Shown here piece by piece: positions 9,546 through 18,533 of a stretch of DNA of 64,000 nucleotides. Positions within the stretch are counted from its first letter, which is position 1; each line of letters starts with the position of its first letter. The notes beneath the pieces are model-generated. The model searched no databases and was not told where the DNA came from. It saw nothing but the letters and a program-made list of their open reading frames with translations. The position numbers and the translations under genes are program-made. Origin of the DNA: J089 sp964535735 (GTDB lineage Bacteria > Fidelibacterota > Marinisomatia > Marinisomatales > J089); assembly GCA_964535735.1 (NCBI GenBank), contig CAZHTM010000010.1:9037-73036 (forward strand), given 5' to 3'.

Positions 9546-9960
9546 GTAGTATATCGATACCTTTCAAAAATACAATTTCGGGATGATCGATAATTGAGTC
9601 ATAGCATACATCTTGAAAAATAGAACGATCAGGATTAATGCCTAGTTGATAATCCTTCGAAAAGTGGATTTCAATAACGGGAGGGGAAATCAGGGTAATC
9701 GCCTGGTAAAGGGAATATTCATAAAGCGCCCAGCTTGATGGGGCAAATAAAATACCATGCGCCCAATTACGTTTTCGCTGTAATAGTGCAAGAGCATAGT
9801 CCACTTTATGGGTTTGAACGATTTTTATAGTATGCTCTGTGTTGCGAAGATGATAGCGAATACCTTTGTTAACTTTATCCAGCGTTAGGGTGGAACCCAG
9901 TTGAGAAGATCGCAACCCCAATAAGTTAAGATTTGGCCCTTGGATGATTAATATATTCAT
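9529..9960 (-). CDS. Degenerate type II 3-dehydroquinate dehydratase-like protein
   Basis: I chose the start at 9960 because MNILIIQGPNLNLLG is the canonical AroQ N-terminus; a longer frame to 10077 would add 39 unrelated residues. The 143-residue length and flavodoxin-like order fit type II dehydroquinase of the shikimate pathway. Most active-site features are missing: the catalytic Tyr of the LGTREPxxYG loop is absent (here LGLRSSQLGS), the QSNxEG segment reads QTHKVDY, and the NPGAxTHTS segment reads APSSWALYEYS. Only EIHFS retains the late histidine. It is probably not a working dehydroquinase and may have a binding or regulatory role. It overlaps the M23 gene by 17 bp. Confidence 0.72.
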   Translation of the reverse strand: MNILIIQGPNLNLLGLRSSQLGSTLTLDKVNKGIRYHLRNTEHTIKIVQTHKVDYALALLQRKRNWAHGILFAPSSWALYEYSLYQAITLISPPVIEIHFSKDYQLGINPDRSIFQDVCYDSIIDHPEIVFLKGIDILLELAS

Positions 9961-10005
9961 ATGACAATTTAATGGTATTTTCTCACAGAATTCATTCCAC
10001 CATTC

Positions 10006-12339
10006 ATGATACACAAAATTTTTCCCCCTAAACCAATTTACTTGTTTTTTGCAATGTATACATTTCTCCAATCCCAATCCGTTAATATTTTAGGAGAAGT
10101 GATGGATAGCAAAACCAAGAAGCCGGTGGTAGGTGTAAATATCCTTTTACAAGATACCGGACAAGGGACTATAACCGACGATCAGGGAAAGTTTTCTATC
10201 GCGTTTACGGGTGACTTTCCCGTTATATTGGAATTTTCACATGTAGGATACGAACCCGATACAGTATTGATTGTTACGAAAGAAGGACCACACCATATTA
10301 GTATATTTCTTGAATCCAAAGTTATTCCTGCTCCGGAAGTTACCATTGTCGGCTCACGTAGCCGTGGTGCGCAGGATGTTTCCAGCAGTATTGAGGTTTC
10401 AGGATTGAAACAGATTGAACAGCGGGGAATCCGTGATTTGGGTGAAGTGCTTCAGGAAATGGAAAGTGTCATGGTGTCTACCAGTGAGTGGGGTCATCAG
10501 ACTCTGAGTATTCGAGGAAGTAATCCTGACGAAGTGGCAGTGTATCTGGATGGAGTGAAAATAAATCATGTGGCCTCTGGTGTGGCAAATTTGGGATTTG
10601 TGGATGTCACTGGTCTCGAAGAGGTTGAAGTAATTAAGGGCGGCGGAACGGTTATGTTTGGCAGTGGTAATTTTGGTGGTGTGGTCCTTCTGCGTAGTCG
10701 TCGCCCAGAATCAACTGAAATACGCATTAAATCTACTTCAGGGTTAACAACACATAAAGATCAAGATAGATCATTTGCCGGTGATTTAGCCTGGGGGCCT
10801 GTGGGTCTGGGGGTAGACATTTCTGGTAAAACACGGCTTTTTGACGGACGTACCCTATTCTTTACGCAATATCAAAACTTAAGCGGTCAGTTGTCGACCT
10901 TGCGTCACGATTTAATCTTTCGTCATATTGACCTGAGTAATGCGATTCAATTTCCTTCTGGTAGTATTATAACGGCGGACCAATTTTATATTGATCGAGT
11001 GGAATGGAATTATCGACGGAGCCCTCAAATTGGTTGGTCATTGGAAGGTGGGCAAAAACAATGGATCTGGGAGGATCATTTTTTTTCAAATCTACAACGA
11101 TATTTAAAAGAAAAGTCCCAATCTCTAGTTGTGAATAAAGCATTTTCCTATCGCTTACTGGAGGGAAACTTGCAGTGGGAGCAGGAAACCCAATCCTATA
11201 TTGGAAATCAAACTATATTAGATAATTATACCGATAATTTTTTCAGAGATACAACCCATCTGAACCAAATAGAATCCGCTCTGGCTGCCACGTTTCGATA
11301 TCAATCCCGGTATCCTGCTTCAGGTATTGCATTGCTTAAACTGGAAGGGGGAATTCGCCAAGGAAATGTGAATTACGACGAAGTTCAACGAATTTTGTTT
11401 TTTGAAGAAGGGGTTCTTAAAAATCGTGATACTATATCACTAAGTCATACCCATTTGTTACGAACGTATCGAATTGGAGTAGCGGCAGAAATTAAATGGA
11501 AGGGACAGAACTGTACTTTCTTTTTTAATGCTGGTGAAAATGCGCGACTTCCCAGTCTTTCTGATCGTTTATTATGGGGAGTTGGGAAAAAAACTTTGGA
11601 AAAGGAATATGAACGATTGATCCATACCGTCCCTGTTACCCCTTACCACATGCAAATACTACAAGAACAAATCCAGCAAGTAGAAACAGAATTATCATCT
11701 ATGGAGGAGGGGCTATTACCAGAAAATGTATCCATGGCAGAAGTGAGTATTCAATGGAACCGTGAATGGATGAATCCTATGCCAATAAACCGTTTAGAAT
11801 TAGGATTTAGTGTGTTCCGGAATTTTTATACCAACAAGGTAGCGTATCATCAGGTCCAAGATAATTTGGCTGTTCCATTTAATACATTTATGGCTCAAAT
11901 GCATGGTTGGGAGACATTCAGCCAAGTAATGGCTCTGGATAACTTATTGCGTCTTCACACGTCTTATACACGATTGTATCCTGGAAATCCTGCAGCGTTT
12001 CCTGGTAAACCTTCCGCACAGGCACAGATGGCCTTAGATTTCCATCGACGTTGGTTGAAAGCCAACCTAAGTTACACCTGGCAGGGACCACAGCACTATT
12101 TAGAAGGGGGCGTTTCTTTGGCGGCTCTGAAATCGCAATCTAACACCAATGCTACATTAACAGTGACTAAAGAAATCTCCTTTTTTGATTTTAGTCTTAA
12201 TTACACGGTAAGGAACTTATTTTCCAAAAAACTCGCCACTCAAATTCCTGATCAGAATTATTCATCTGATCCATTCAACTATTATGATCGACATCGTCGC
12301 TTGATTTCGATCACGATTACCTATCACGATGAAAAATAG
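10006..12339 (+). CDS. TonB-dependent receptor with carboxypeptidase-like N-domain
   Basis: A 777-residue outer-membrane receptor. A signal peptide (YLFFAMYTFLQSQS) precedes a carboxypeptidase D regulatory-like domain (residues 27-105: ILGEVMDSKTKKPVVGVNI, TDDQGKF) and a plug domain (residues 115-230: SIEVSGLKQIEQRGIRDLGEVL, LSIRGSNPDEVAVYLDGV, VEVIKGGGTVMFGSGNFGGV). The rest is barrel. At 777 residues it is short for the SusC class and closer to siderophore or vitamin receptors, but the ligand is unknown. It is divergent from the dehydroquinase-like gene with only 45 bp between, and overlaps the following lipoprotein gene by 11 bp. Confidence 0.88.
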   Translation: MIHKIFPPKPIYLFFAMYTFLQSQSVNILGEVMDSKTKKPVVGVNILLQDTGQGTITDDQGKFSIAFTGDFPVILEFSHVGYEPDTVLIVTKEGPHHISIFLESKVIPAPEVTIVGSRSRGAQDVSSSIEVSGLKQIEQRGIRDLGEVLQEMESVMVSTSEWGHQTLSIRGSNPDEVAVYLDGVKINHVASGVANLGFVDVTGLEEVEVIKGGGTVMFGSGNFGGVVLLRSRRPESTEIRIKSTSGLTTHKDQDRSFAGDLAWGPVGLGVDISGKTRLFDGRTLFFTQYQNLSGQLSTLRHDLIFRHIDLSNAIQFPSGSIITADQFYIDRVEWNYRRSPQIGWSLEGGQKQWIWEDHFFSNLQRYLKEKSQSLVVNKAFSYRLLEGNLQWEQETQSYIGNQTILDNYTDNFFRDTTHLNQIESALAATFRYQSRYPASGIALLKLEGGIRQGNVNYDEVQRILFFEEGVLKNRDTISLSHTHLLRTYRIGVAAEIKWKGQNCTFFFNAGENARLPSLSDRLLWGVGKKTLEKEYERLIHTVPVTPYHMQILQEQIQQVETELSSMEEGLLPENVSMAEVSIQWNREWMNPMPINRLELGFSVFRNFYTNKVAYHQVQDNLAVPFNTFMAQMHGWETFSQVMALDNLLRLHTSYTRLYPGNPAAFPGKPSAQAQMALDFHRRWLKANLSYTWQGPQHYLEGGVSLAALKSQSNTNATLTVTKEISFFDFSLNYTVRNLFSKKLATQIPDQNYSSDPFNYYDRHRRLISITITYHDEK

Positions 12340-13480
12340 GCCTTTCCACTTTACACTTTTCCTTGCGGGACTGATAATATCGAGTTGTGATTGGCCTTTT
12401 AATCCACAGCCTACGGATTCGGTTTTTTCATTAGAAGCCAGTACGAACATCACAAGGATTATTTCAAAGGCGCCTGTCTGGTTATCATGGGATGCGATAT
12501 CCGTGGAAAATTTCCGAGATTTTCGAATTGAGCGCCGGTCAGTAAACGATTCATCTTGGATATCTGTAGCGATTCTAACTAATCCCTTGGTTTATACCTA
12601 CATCGATTCGATTGCAGATGACGAAGATCTGATCTATCGGGTCGGCATCGAGGACAGTCTCTGGAACGTACGTTGGGCATATACAGAGTTGACCGTACCT
12701 CCAACCCGATTCTTACAGATTCCAGAGGATGTGGATTCACTTCAGAAGGCTTATAACTCGCCGTTGCTGGACGATGGGGACACTCTTTTTGTGGGAGCCG
12801 GTAAATACTATGGAGGCTTCCAATTTGGCGGCAAAGATGTGCATATTATTGGAACCGCAGGTTGGGATCAGACAATATTGGATGGACAGTACACTCAACG
12901 GGTAGTTCAGATTAGTTCTGGAGAATTAGTGGGATTTAAAATTCTATTTGGGAAGACGTATTTTTCTACTCCTGGTGGTGGTATATATCTCAGTGGAAAT
13001 GCCCTGGTCCGGAATTGTTTCATCACCGGTAATTTGGCAGATGGTCCAGGGGATGGTATCCTGATTACCGATAATGCACGGTTATACAACTGTTTGATTG
13101 TTCGAAATGCTGGAGAAGGAGTGGTTGCTACCAATGCTCACGGAGAGATTGTCAATTGTACAGTGGTGAATAATTCAACCATCATTGGTGCGTATTGTGA
13201 CAGCCTAGTAATTCGGAATAATATTTTCACCGGTTCATTCGGTCCATTTGGGAATCAAACGGTGTATCTAGATGCCATTATTTTGGATTATAATCGACTT
13301 CCAGATTCTACTTTGGGAATCCACACTATTGGGGGAAATCCCCAGTTTATGGGATCGGACGATTATCATCTTATGGAAACATCGCCCTGTATCAATGCTG
13401 GTCATCCCGGAGATGAATATCGTAACCGCGATGGTAGCCGGAATACTCTGGGAGCGTTTGGAGGGCCTTTCGGGGAGTAA
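12329..13480 (+). CDS. Beta-helix lipoprotein, pectate-lyase/NosD-like fold
   Basis: A 383-residue lipoprotein (lipobox IISSC, Cys20). Residues 35-125 look like a fibronectin type III segment (APVWLSWDAISVENFRDFRIE). Residues 130-380 show right-handed parallel beta-helix repeats: DVHIIGTAGWDQTILDG, GGGIYLSGNALVRNCFITG, GDGILITDNARLYNCLIVRN and VNCTVVNN. C-terminal residues (DYHLMETSPCINAGHPG, NRDGSRNTLGAFGG) are typical of choice-of-anchor right-handed helix proteins. Its start lies inside the end of the TonB receptor gene, so it is likely a surface lipoprotein working with that receptor, for example by binding or trimming polymer. Catalytic residues cannot be assigned. Confidence 0.78.
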   Translation: MKNRPFHFTLFLAGLIISSCDWPFNPQPTDSVFSLEASTNITRIISKAPVWLSWDAISVENFRDFRIERRSVNDSSWISVAILTNPLVYTYIDSIADDEDLIYRVGIEDSLWNVRWAYTELTVPPTRFLQIPEDVDSLQKAYNSPLLDDGDTLFVGAGKYYGGFQFGGKDVHIIGTAGWDQTILDGQYTQRVVQISSGELVGFKILFGKTYFSTPGGGIYLSGNALVRNCFITGNLADGPGDGILITDNARLYNCLIVRNAGEGVVATNAHGEIVNCTVVNNSTIIGAYCDSLVIRNNIFTGSFGPFGNQTVYLDAIILDYNRLPDSTLGIHTIGGNPQFMGSDDYHLMETSPCINAGHPGDEYRNRDGSRNTLGAFGGPFGE

Positions 13481-13942
13481 TTATCTCAAAGGAAAGAGAT
13501 GTCCCAAGATATACCCGATCATGATTCCGGTTAATAGGGCAATCGTTAGTGTGCGGGAATTGATCACCTCACGGCTATAGCCTTTTTTGATCGCCACAAC
13601 TGACACGAAATACCCAAGAGCATTGAGTATCCAGAAGAAAGGAATCGTAAGAACCTTAATAATTAAAGGTCCGACCCAGGGAATCATGGCAATCAACGCC
13701 CCTAATCCGCTGAATACCTGGGTAAAGACACCCAAAATCACTGTGGCCAGTACTACGATTTTTTTATCAATGCCGTAGATTAGAGCTACCACGATTAGCA
13801 AGACAATCACGGACCAGATAATCAGATTCCGGCGGAAATTGCGTATGGTCGTTTTCAGGGGCGGAGTCGGGCTTTCAGGGTCATTCCCGACAAACTGACC
13901 TGAGCTTGTAGAATTTTCTTTGGTGTTTTGGACGTTACCCAT
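13481..13942 (-). CDS. Small multi-spanning membrane protein, unknown
   Basis: A 153-residue protein: about 35 polar residues, then hydrophobic helices (IIWSVIVLLIVVALIYGI, VLATVILGVFTQVFSGLGAL, WVGPLIIKVLTIPFFWILNA, ALLTGIMIGYILGHLF). The ATG at 13942 gives an 88-bp overlap with the DUF3108 gene and has no visible ribosome-binding site. No ATG, GTG or TTG lies between the end of that overlap and the first helix; a CTG near 13861 is the only conceivable later start. It is the last gene of a five-gene minus-strand operon and ends flush against the convergent beta-helix lipoprotein gene. Function unknown. Confidence 0.6.
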   Translation of the reverse strand: MGNVQNTKENSTSSGQFVGNDPESPTPPLKTTIRNFRRNLIIWSVIVLLIVVALIYGIDKKIVVLATVILGVFTQVFSGLGALIAMIPWVGPLIIKVLTIPFFWILNALGYFVSVVAIKKGYSREVINSRTLTIALLTGIMIGYILGHLFPLR

Positions 13943-14559
13943 AGTTGTTTTACCAATCCATCGGTGGTGATATATTCATGAAAAAAGTCGGAATGAGCAA
14001 GAATTTTTCCTGAATCGTCCACCAGTTCAAAATCCAGTCGATAATGATCAGTGATCTGATCCTCATTAAGTATGGAAAGCGTATCCACGCCGGCCCAGAT
14101 AAATCGGGCTCTATAGAGCGCCCCTTCATGTTCCAGGGGAAACCAGCGGGTATCAATCTCCTGGGGTGAGCGATGCATCACCAGGGCCAGAAGACTCAGG
14201 ACAGTCATTACCTCCGTTTCCCGCGGTACGACTATCTTCTGGTTATAGACAATGGCGGGGCGATCCGGGTCCCAGGTGCCTGTAAATTTTTCCACCTCCG
14301 ACCCCTGCCGAATTTTTTTCGAAAGAGATCGAAGATTAAATGTGGACGTATCAAAGGAGACGGAATATTCATTGTGAAATGGATATATCCAGTCCAAAAT
14401 TCCTTGTGATTGTGTCTCAAACGTCAGTGTTTCGGGATCCGGTTGATCCATAGTAATAGTCCCACAAGGGATACCCCAGAATTCCAAACGGTAATGATCC
14501 TGGCTTTGTGCAAATGATAAAAAGACCAGAATAATTATGAGAAATAATGACGCTTTCAT
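13855..14559 (-). CDS. DUF3108 domain protein, periplasmic
   Basis: A 234-residue protein starting at the ATG at 14559, which forms a signal peptide (SLFLIIILVFLSFAQS) and a four-base ATGA overlap with the glycosyltransferase gene; the frame is open further upstream but the extra residues are not signal-like. The mature part follows the DUF3108 pattern: YRLEFWGIPCGTITM, TFETQSQGILDWIYPF, LSKKIRQGSEVEKFTG and an acidic C-terminal sheet. DUF3108 proteins are secreted or periplasmic and uncharacterised, with a lipocalin or LolA-like beta fold proposed. The operon contains envelope genes (protease, glycosyltransferase, Mg transporter). Confidence 0.75.
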   Translation of the reverse strand: MKASLFLIIILVFLSFAQSQDHYRLEFWGIPCGTITMDQPDPETLTFETQSQGILDWIYPFHNEYSVSFDTSTFNLRSLSKKIRQGSEVEKFTGTWDPDRPAIVYNQKIVVPRETEVMTVLSLLALVMHRSPQEIDTRWFPLEHEGALYRARFIWAGVDTLSILNEDQITDHYRLDFELVDDSGKILAHSDFFHEYITTDGLVKQLWVTSKTPKKILQAQVSLSGMTLKARLRP

Positions 14560-15653
14560 TTCCAGGTAAACCGACTCAATAACCCGCCCAGTCCGGTGAT
14601 GGGAATATATAGTGGCTGCGCAATATACCATATAAGCACTGTAGAGGATTTAATCTTCGTCTGGAAGCGAGTTGATCCCAGCATTAAGACCAGATATTCC
14701 AGGAGGAACTTTGTCATTACCAGCATTAGCCATGTAGCAATTGAAAGGGTAAAATACCCCACCAGCAGCGTAATGTTAGCTAAGAAGGCTGACACCAAGA
14801 AGAATAAAAATGGGGGATCAGTCTTCAACAGATGTTTGGAATTGGATGACCAACGAATATGCTGGTTTAAAAACCGGGTCCAGGTGGCCACAGGTTGAGT
14901 AGTTATAAAACTATCAGGAGAGGCATTAAACTGTACGGAATGATGTTTGGATATGGCTTGCACCAAATACACATCGTCGCCGGAAATTCGATCGGCTACC
15001 GGGGTGAATCCCCCGATGGCATAAAATGTTTCTTTACGGTAAGCCAGGTTTTGACCGGATCCAGACCAACCCCATCCCAGCCCGATGGCCCCGGCATTAG
15101 CCGCCATGACCGCCAGAAAATCAACTCGTTGGTATTCTTCTAACAGCGTTCCATGAGCAACATCCATTCGGGAAAATCCTACGACAATTCCTGGAGGATT
15201 TTCGCCAGTAACCAGGGCCGATACCATACTCCGGACCCATTTTTTGGGCGCCCGGCAATCTCCATCAGTTGCAAGAATGATATCTCCGGAGGCATGTTCA
15301 ACCCCTTGGGTTAGCGCATATTTTTTCGGCGTCATTTCTTGGGAAAGGCGTTCAATCCATACGGGATGAATATGGGAATAACGTTTGGCGTATGATTTAA
15401 GAATAGTTTTGGTATCATCGGTACTGCGGTCATCCACGATGATGATTTCTAAGCGATCCGTGGGATAGTCCTGTTGAACCAAACTGTCCAGAAGCGCCGG
15501 GAGGTTCCAGGCTTCATTGCGGGCCGCGATCACGATGGACACGGAAGGGTCCGTAGTGCTTTCCTGGACCGGTTGCAAGCGGAATAGACCGACGATAAAC
15601 GCCAGGATGAATATGAAATAAACGCCGGAAAAGGCGATCAGGAGGACAGTCAT
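14556..15653 (-). CDS. Membrane glycosyltransferase, family 2
   Basis: A 365-residue protein with an N-terminal membrane helix (residues 1-24), a GT2 catalytic domain (residues 38-260) and about three C-terminal helices (residues 275-350). Motifs are IVIAARNEAWNLPALLDSL, the nucleotide-sugar site IIVDDRSTDDT, the metal-binding ATDGDCRAP, and the acceptor-side QHIRW. It transfers a sugar from a nucleotide donor to a lipid or polymer at the inner membrane; the acceptor is unknown. It overlaps both neighbours by four bases (ATGA), so it is translationally coupled between mgtE and the DUF3108 gene. Confidence 0.87.
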   Translation of the reverse strand: MTVLLIAFSGVYFIFILAFIVGLFRLQPVQESTTDPSVSIVIAARNEAWNLPALLDSLVQQDYPTDRLEIIIVDDRSTDDTKTILKSYAKRYSHIHPVWIERLSQEMTPKKYALTQGVEHASGDIILATDGDCRAPKKWVRSMVSALVTGENPPGIVVGFSRMDVAHGTLLEEYQRVDFLAVMAANAGAIGLGWGWSGSGQNLAYRKETFYAIGGFTPVADRISGDDVYLVQAISKHHSVQFNASPDSFITTQPVATWTRFLNQHIRWSSNSKHLLKTDPPFLFFLVSAFLANITLLVGYFTLSIATWLMLVMTKFLLEYLVLMLGSTRFQTKIKSSTVLIWYIAQPLYIPITGLGGLLSRFTWK

Positions 15654-17023
15654 TTCAGGTGTAATAAAACGGAAGCGATCAGGAAATAGAGTGTAACGCC
15701 AACGATATCAATACTGGTCGTTACAAACGGTCCGGTGGCAATGGCGGGGTCGATATTGATTTTTCGTAAAAATAGAGGCATAACAGTGCCCATCAAAGTG
15801 GAAATCAGCATGGTGATGCAAATGCTGAGGCCTACGGCCAAACCCAAAAGAGGCGGAGCGTCAATGTATCGGTAATAGGCAAATGCACCCAACATGAGAC
15901 CGTATACAATTCCCAGAATAATTCCCACCCTAACCTCCTTAAAAATGACTTTAAAATCATTTCCAAGATCAATTCGACCCGTAGCCATACCCCGGACGAC
16001 AATACTGGAAGATTGGGTTCCAATATTGCCACCCATTCCAGCAATAAGGGGCATGAAGGCCGCCAGGGCGATGACTTCATTCAGCAGGGCTCCGAAAGAA
16101 CTGACAATAAAGGAAGCACAAATACCGCCAACCCAGGTGGCAAACAACCAGGGGAACCGAAGTTTTGATTCTTCAAGAACGGGTTTCAGCAATATTTCCC
16201 GATCTTTTCCTGCGCCAGCCATCTGAAGAAAATCTTCTGTGGCTTCTTCCCGAATCACGTCCACCACATCATCCACGGTGACAATACCCAATAAATGGTT
16301 TTCCGCGTCCACCACCGGGACCGCCAGATAATTGTATCGGGATACAACCCGCGCCACTTCTTCCTGGTCGGTTTCCGGGCGTACGGAATGAACGTGCTTG
16401 ATCATCACATCCTTTAATAAGGCCTCTGGCGGGGTAGTCACCAAGTCGCGCAATGAGATGACCCCTACCAAATGATTGTCATCATCGATCACATACAGAT
16501 AAAAGACCATTTCAGCGTCCTGCTGATCCTGGAGCGTCATAATAGCGTCTTTTGCCCGAGTATCTTCATGAAGCGCAAAGACATTGGTATACATCATGGA
16601 TCCGGCACTGTCTTCTGGATAGGCCAGGAATTCCTCAACTTCCTCCACTTCTTCCAAATGAAGGAGATTCATGACGGCCTGGGCTTGTTCTTCTTCCAAT
16701 AACCCCAAAATCAAAGCCCGGTCATTAGAATCCAATTCCCGTAACAGAGAGACGATGGTTTCTGGCGTTTTGTCTTCCAGCAGATTTACAATGATAGACT
16801 CATCCAATTCCGGAATAAAATCCTGAAGATTTCCATGCTGTACGATTAAATCAAATAGCAGCGTCTGCTCCTCTTCGTTAAAATACCGAAACAGGACTGC
16901 CAAGTCTGCCGGGTGCGTCTTGTGGAGGAGTTTAATCAGATTGGGCTTAGCGTGGCGTCGAATGAGGCGCCGGAACGTATCCCGCAGGATGGAGATTTCG
17001 TGTTCGAAGAGTTCTTTTTTCAT
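15650..17023 (-). CDS. mgtE: Magnesium transporter MgtE
   Basis: Magnesium channel of the MgtE family, 457 residues from the ATG at 17023; upstream frame residues are not family-like, and this start gives an ATGA overlap with the CPBP protease gene. Order of domains: N-terminal superhelical domain (residues 1-130, LHKTHPADLAVLFRYF and LLEEEQAQAVMNLL), two CBS domains (residues 135-255, GVISLRDLV and VVDAENHLLGIVTVDDVVDV), a plug helix (VIREEATEDFLQMAGAG), and five membrane helices (MPLIAGMGGNIGTQSS, TLMGTVMPLFLRKINIDPA). The CBS and N domains sense cytosolic Mg and gate the pore. All expected parts are present. Confidence 0.94.
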   Translation of the reverse strand: MKKELFEHEISILRDTFRRLIRRHAKPNLIKLLHKTHPADLAVLFRYFNEEEQTLLFDLIVQHGNLQDFIPELDESIIVNLLEDKTPETIVSLLRELDSNDRALILGLLEEEQAQAVMNLLHLEEVEEVEEFLAYPEDSAGSMMYTNVFALHEDTRAKDAIMTLQDQQDAEMVFYLYVIDDDNHLVGVISLRDLVTTPPEALLKDVMIKHVHSVRPETDQEEVARVVSRYNYLAVPVVDAENHLLGIVTVDDVVDVIREEATEDFLQMAGAGKDREILLKPVLEESKLRFPWLFATWVGGICASFIVSSFGALLNEVIALAAFMPLIAGMGGNIGTQSSSIVVRGMATGRIDLGNDFKVIFKEVRVGIILGIVYGLMLGAFAYYRYIDAPPLLGLAVGLSICITMLISTLMGTVMPLFLRKINIDPAIATGPFVTTSIDIVGVTLYFLIASVLLHLK

Positions 17024-17826
17024 AATGAGACCTCGAGGGAAGCATGAAAGGACCGATAGCCAAAAAAGACCAGAATTACGCCACCTACCAGCCAAGGTAA
17101 GGCCACGTGTTCATGCCACAGGTAATAGGTTTTGAAAAATGATTCATCCAGATTCGTGAAGGCCAACGCCACTGCGTTATTTACGAGGTGGAGAATAAAA
17201 CTGGGGAGAATCGAATCTGCACGCCAGGCCAGATAACCTAGCATAACCGCTAAAAGATAGATTTGAATCATCCAATAGGGGTTTAAGTGAATGAAGGCAA
17301 AAAAGAGACTAGTAATTAACACGGCCTTGGTCACGTCGGGCCAAGCCTGCTCGAGCGTTCGTTGGAGAAATCCTCGGAACAACAATTCCTCTCCCAATGG
17401 CGCCAAAATGACCAACGCCAGGATGAGAAGAATGGCAGATGGCCAGGATTCAATGGTTAGGGCTTGGGTCATTTCCGAAAGATAATCGGGTAGTGGGAAT
17501 ATCATGGTGGCGATTCGGTCCAGTTCATCCATGAGGATCACTAGTCCAAGTGCGAGAACCACAACAGACATGATTACCGGCAGGGGCACGAGCTTTAGAC
17601 GCAGGGTCGTTTTCAGGGGAATATGTTGCCGATGGAGGTAAATCAAAACGGGTACAATCATAAAGCCCTGGCCAATGACAATCGAAAAAAACGATGTAAA
17701 AAGGGAATTGGGCTGATGGAACCAGATATCAAATACTGGAGAGACGGCGGAACCCAGGACGAACGCCACCAAAACCGATATTACCACCATTCCAAAGGCG
17801 GTTCGGACTGTGATCGGTCCGTTCAT
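17020..17826 (-). CDS. CPBP-family intramembrane metalloprotease
   Basis: A 268-residue membrane protein with about seven helices and the three CPBP (CAAX protease/bacteriocin-processing, ABI) motifs: EELLFRGFLQ (EExxxR) near residue 145, FAFIHLN (FxxxH) near residue 176, and HLVNN (HxxxN-type) near residue 218. The Glu and His residues form the metal site, so the enzyme should be active. Substrates in bacteria are mostly unknown. It is the first gene of a minus-strand operon (CPBP, mgtE, glycosyltransferase, DUF3108, membrane protein). Confidence 0.88.
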   Translation of the reverse strand: MNGPITVRTAFGMVVISVLVAFVLGSAVSPVFDIWFHQPNSLFTSFFSIVIGQGFMIVPVLIYLHRQHIPLKTTLRLKLVPLPVIMSVVVLALGLVILMDELDRIATMIFPLPDYLSEMTQALTIESWPSAILLILALVILAPLGEELLFRGFLQRTLEQAWPDVTKAVLITSLFFAFIHLNPYWMIQIYLLAVMLGYLAWRADSILPSFILHLVNNAVALAFTNLDESFFKTYYLWHEHVALPWLVGGVILVFFGYRSFHASLEVSL

Positions 17827-17957
17827 AAGGGTCAGGTTCCTGCTTCCGGTTCATAAGAAAAATTACGCCCTTCCCAAGGAAATAAAAAGGTCTTACCCCA
17901 ACTCTTCAAAGGATTGCATTTAGAGAAAATGCTCGATGAAGCCAAAAGAGTAAAGGC

Positions 17958-17985
17958 TTGACTGAACCTGTTTCCCGGCGATAAG
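17958..17985 (+). promoter_or_regulatory. Candidate sigma-70-like promoter for the cNMP-domain gene
   Basis: TTGACT at 17958-17963 and GATAAG at 17980-17985 are separated by 16 bases, 26 bases before the start codon. A ribosome-binding site AAGGAG lies at 18000-18005. Promoter consensus in this lineage is not established, so this is tentative. Confidence 0.4.
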
Positions 17986-18011
17986 TTGAAAGGATTTTTA
18001 AGGAGAGAAAA

Positions 18012-18533
18012 TTGAAAAACGCCCTCTGGTCCAACTTCTTTAAGAATTGGCAAACGGAAGAAAGCCAGACGGTTTTAACACTAAAACAAGTACCGGTGTT
18101 TTCGGGTCTTACTCCTCGGGAATTGAGAGCCCTTGAAAACCTGCTTCATAACCGAACCTATCAGCCAGGAGAAATGATTTTTAAGCGACTGGCTCCTGGT
18201 GAGGGAATGTACATTATTCTGTCGGGAAAAGTTGAAATCTATCTTGAACCTGAGCCGGGACGACGTAATGTGTTGGCCACTCTTACTGACGGTGATTTTT
18301 TTGGTGAATTGTCCCTTCTGGATGATGAAGCCCGCTCCGCCGCCGCTGTCGCAGCGGATGCTACTGAACTTTTGGGATTCTTCCGCCCTGATTTATTTTC
18401 CCTGTTGGAACGAAACCCGGAACTGGGAAACAAAATTCTGCTCAACTTGGCTCGGGTTATTAGCGCTCGGTTACGGAAAACCAACGATCTCTTGACGGAA
18501 GCCCAAAACGCTTTGGCTCATGAATCAAAATAA
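18012..18533 (+). CDS. Cyclic nucleotide-binding domain protein
   Basis: A 173-residue protein with one CNB domain (residues 28-145): VPVFSGLTPRELRALENLL, YQPGEMIFKRLAPGEGMYIILSGKVEIYL and GDFFGELSLLDDEARSAAAVA, which is the phosphate-binding cassette with Arg in the expected place. No helix-turn-helix follows, so it is not a CRP-type regulator; it may sense cAMP or cGMP and act through a partner. The start is TTG, seven bases after AAGGAG; no better ATG exists. It overlaps the AI-2E-family permease gene by 14 bp, suggesting it regulates that transporter. Confidence 0.8.
   Translation: MKNALWSNFFKNWQTEESQTVLTLKQVPVFSGLTPRELRALENLLHNRTYQPGEMIFKRLAPGEGMYIILSGKVEIYLEPEPGRRNVLATLTDGDFFGELSLLDDEARSAAAVAADATELLGFFRPDLFSLLERNPELGNKILLNLARVISARLRKTNDLLTEAQNALAHESK

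Noticed and set aside
17832..18053. A 73-codon minus-strand frame in the divergent promoter region
   Set aside because: It overlaps the start of the cNMP-domain gene and the candidate promoter, and has no recognisable motif.
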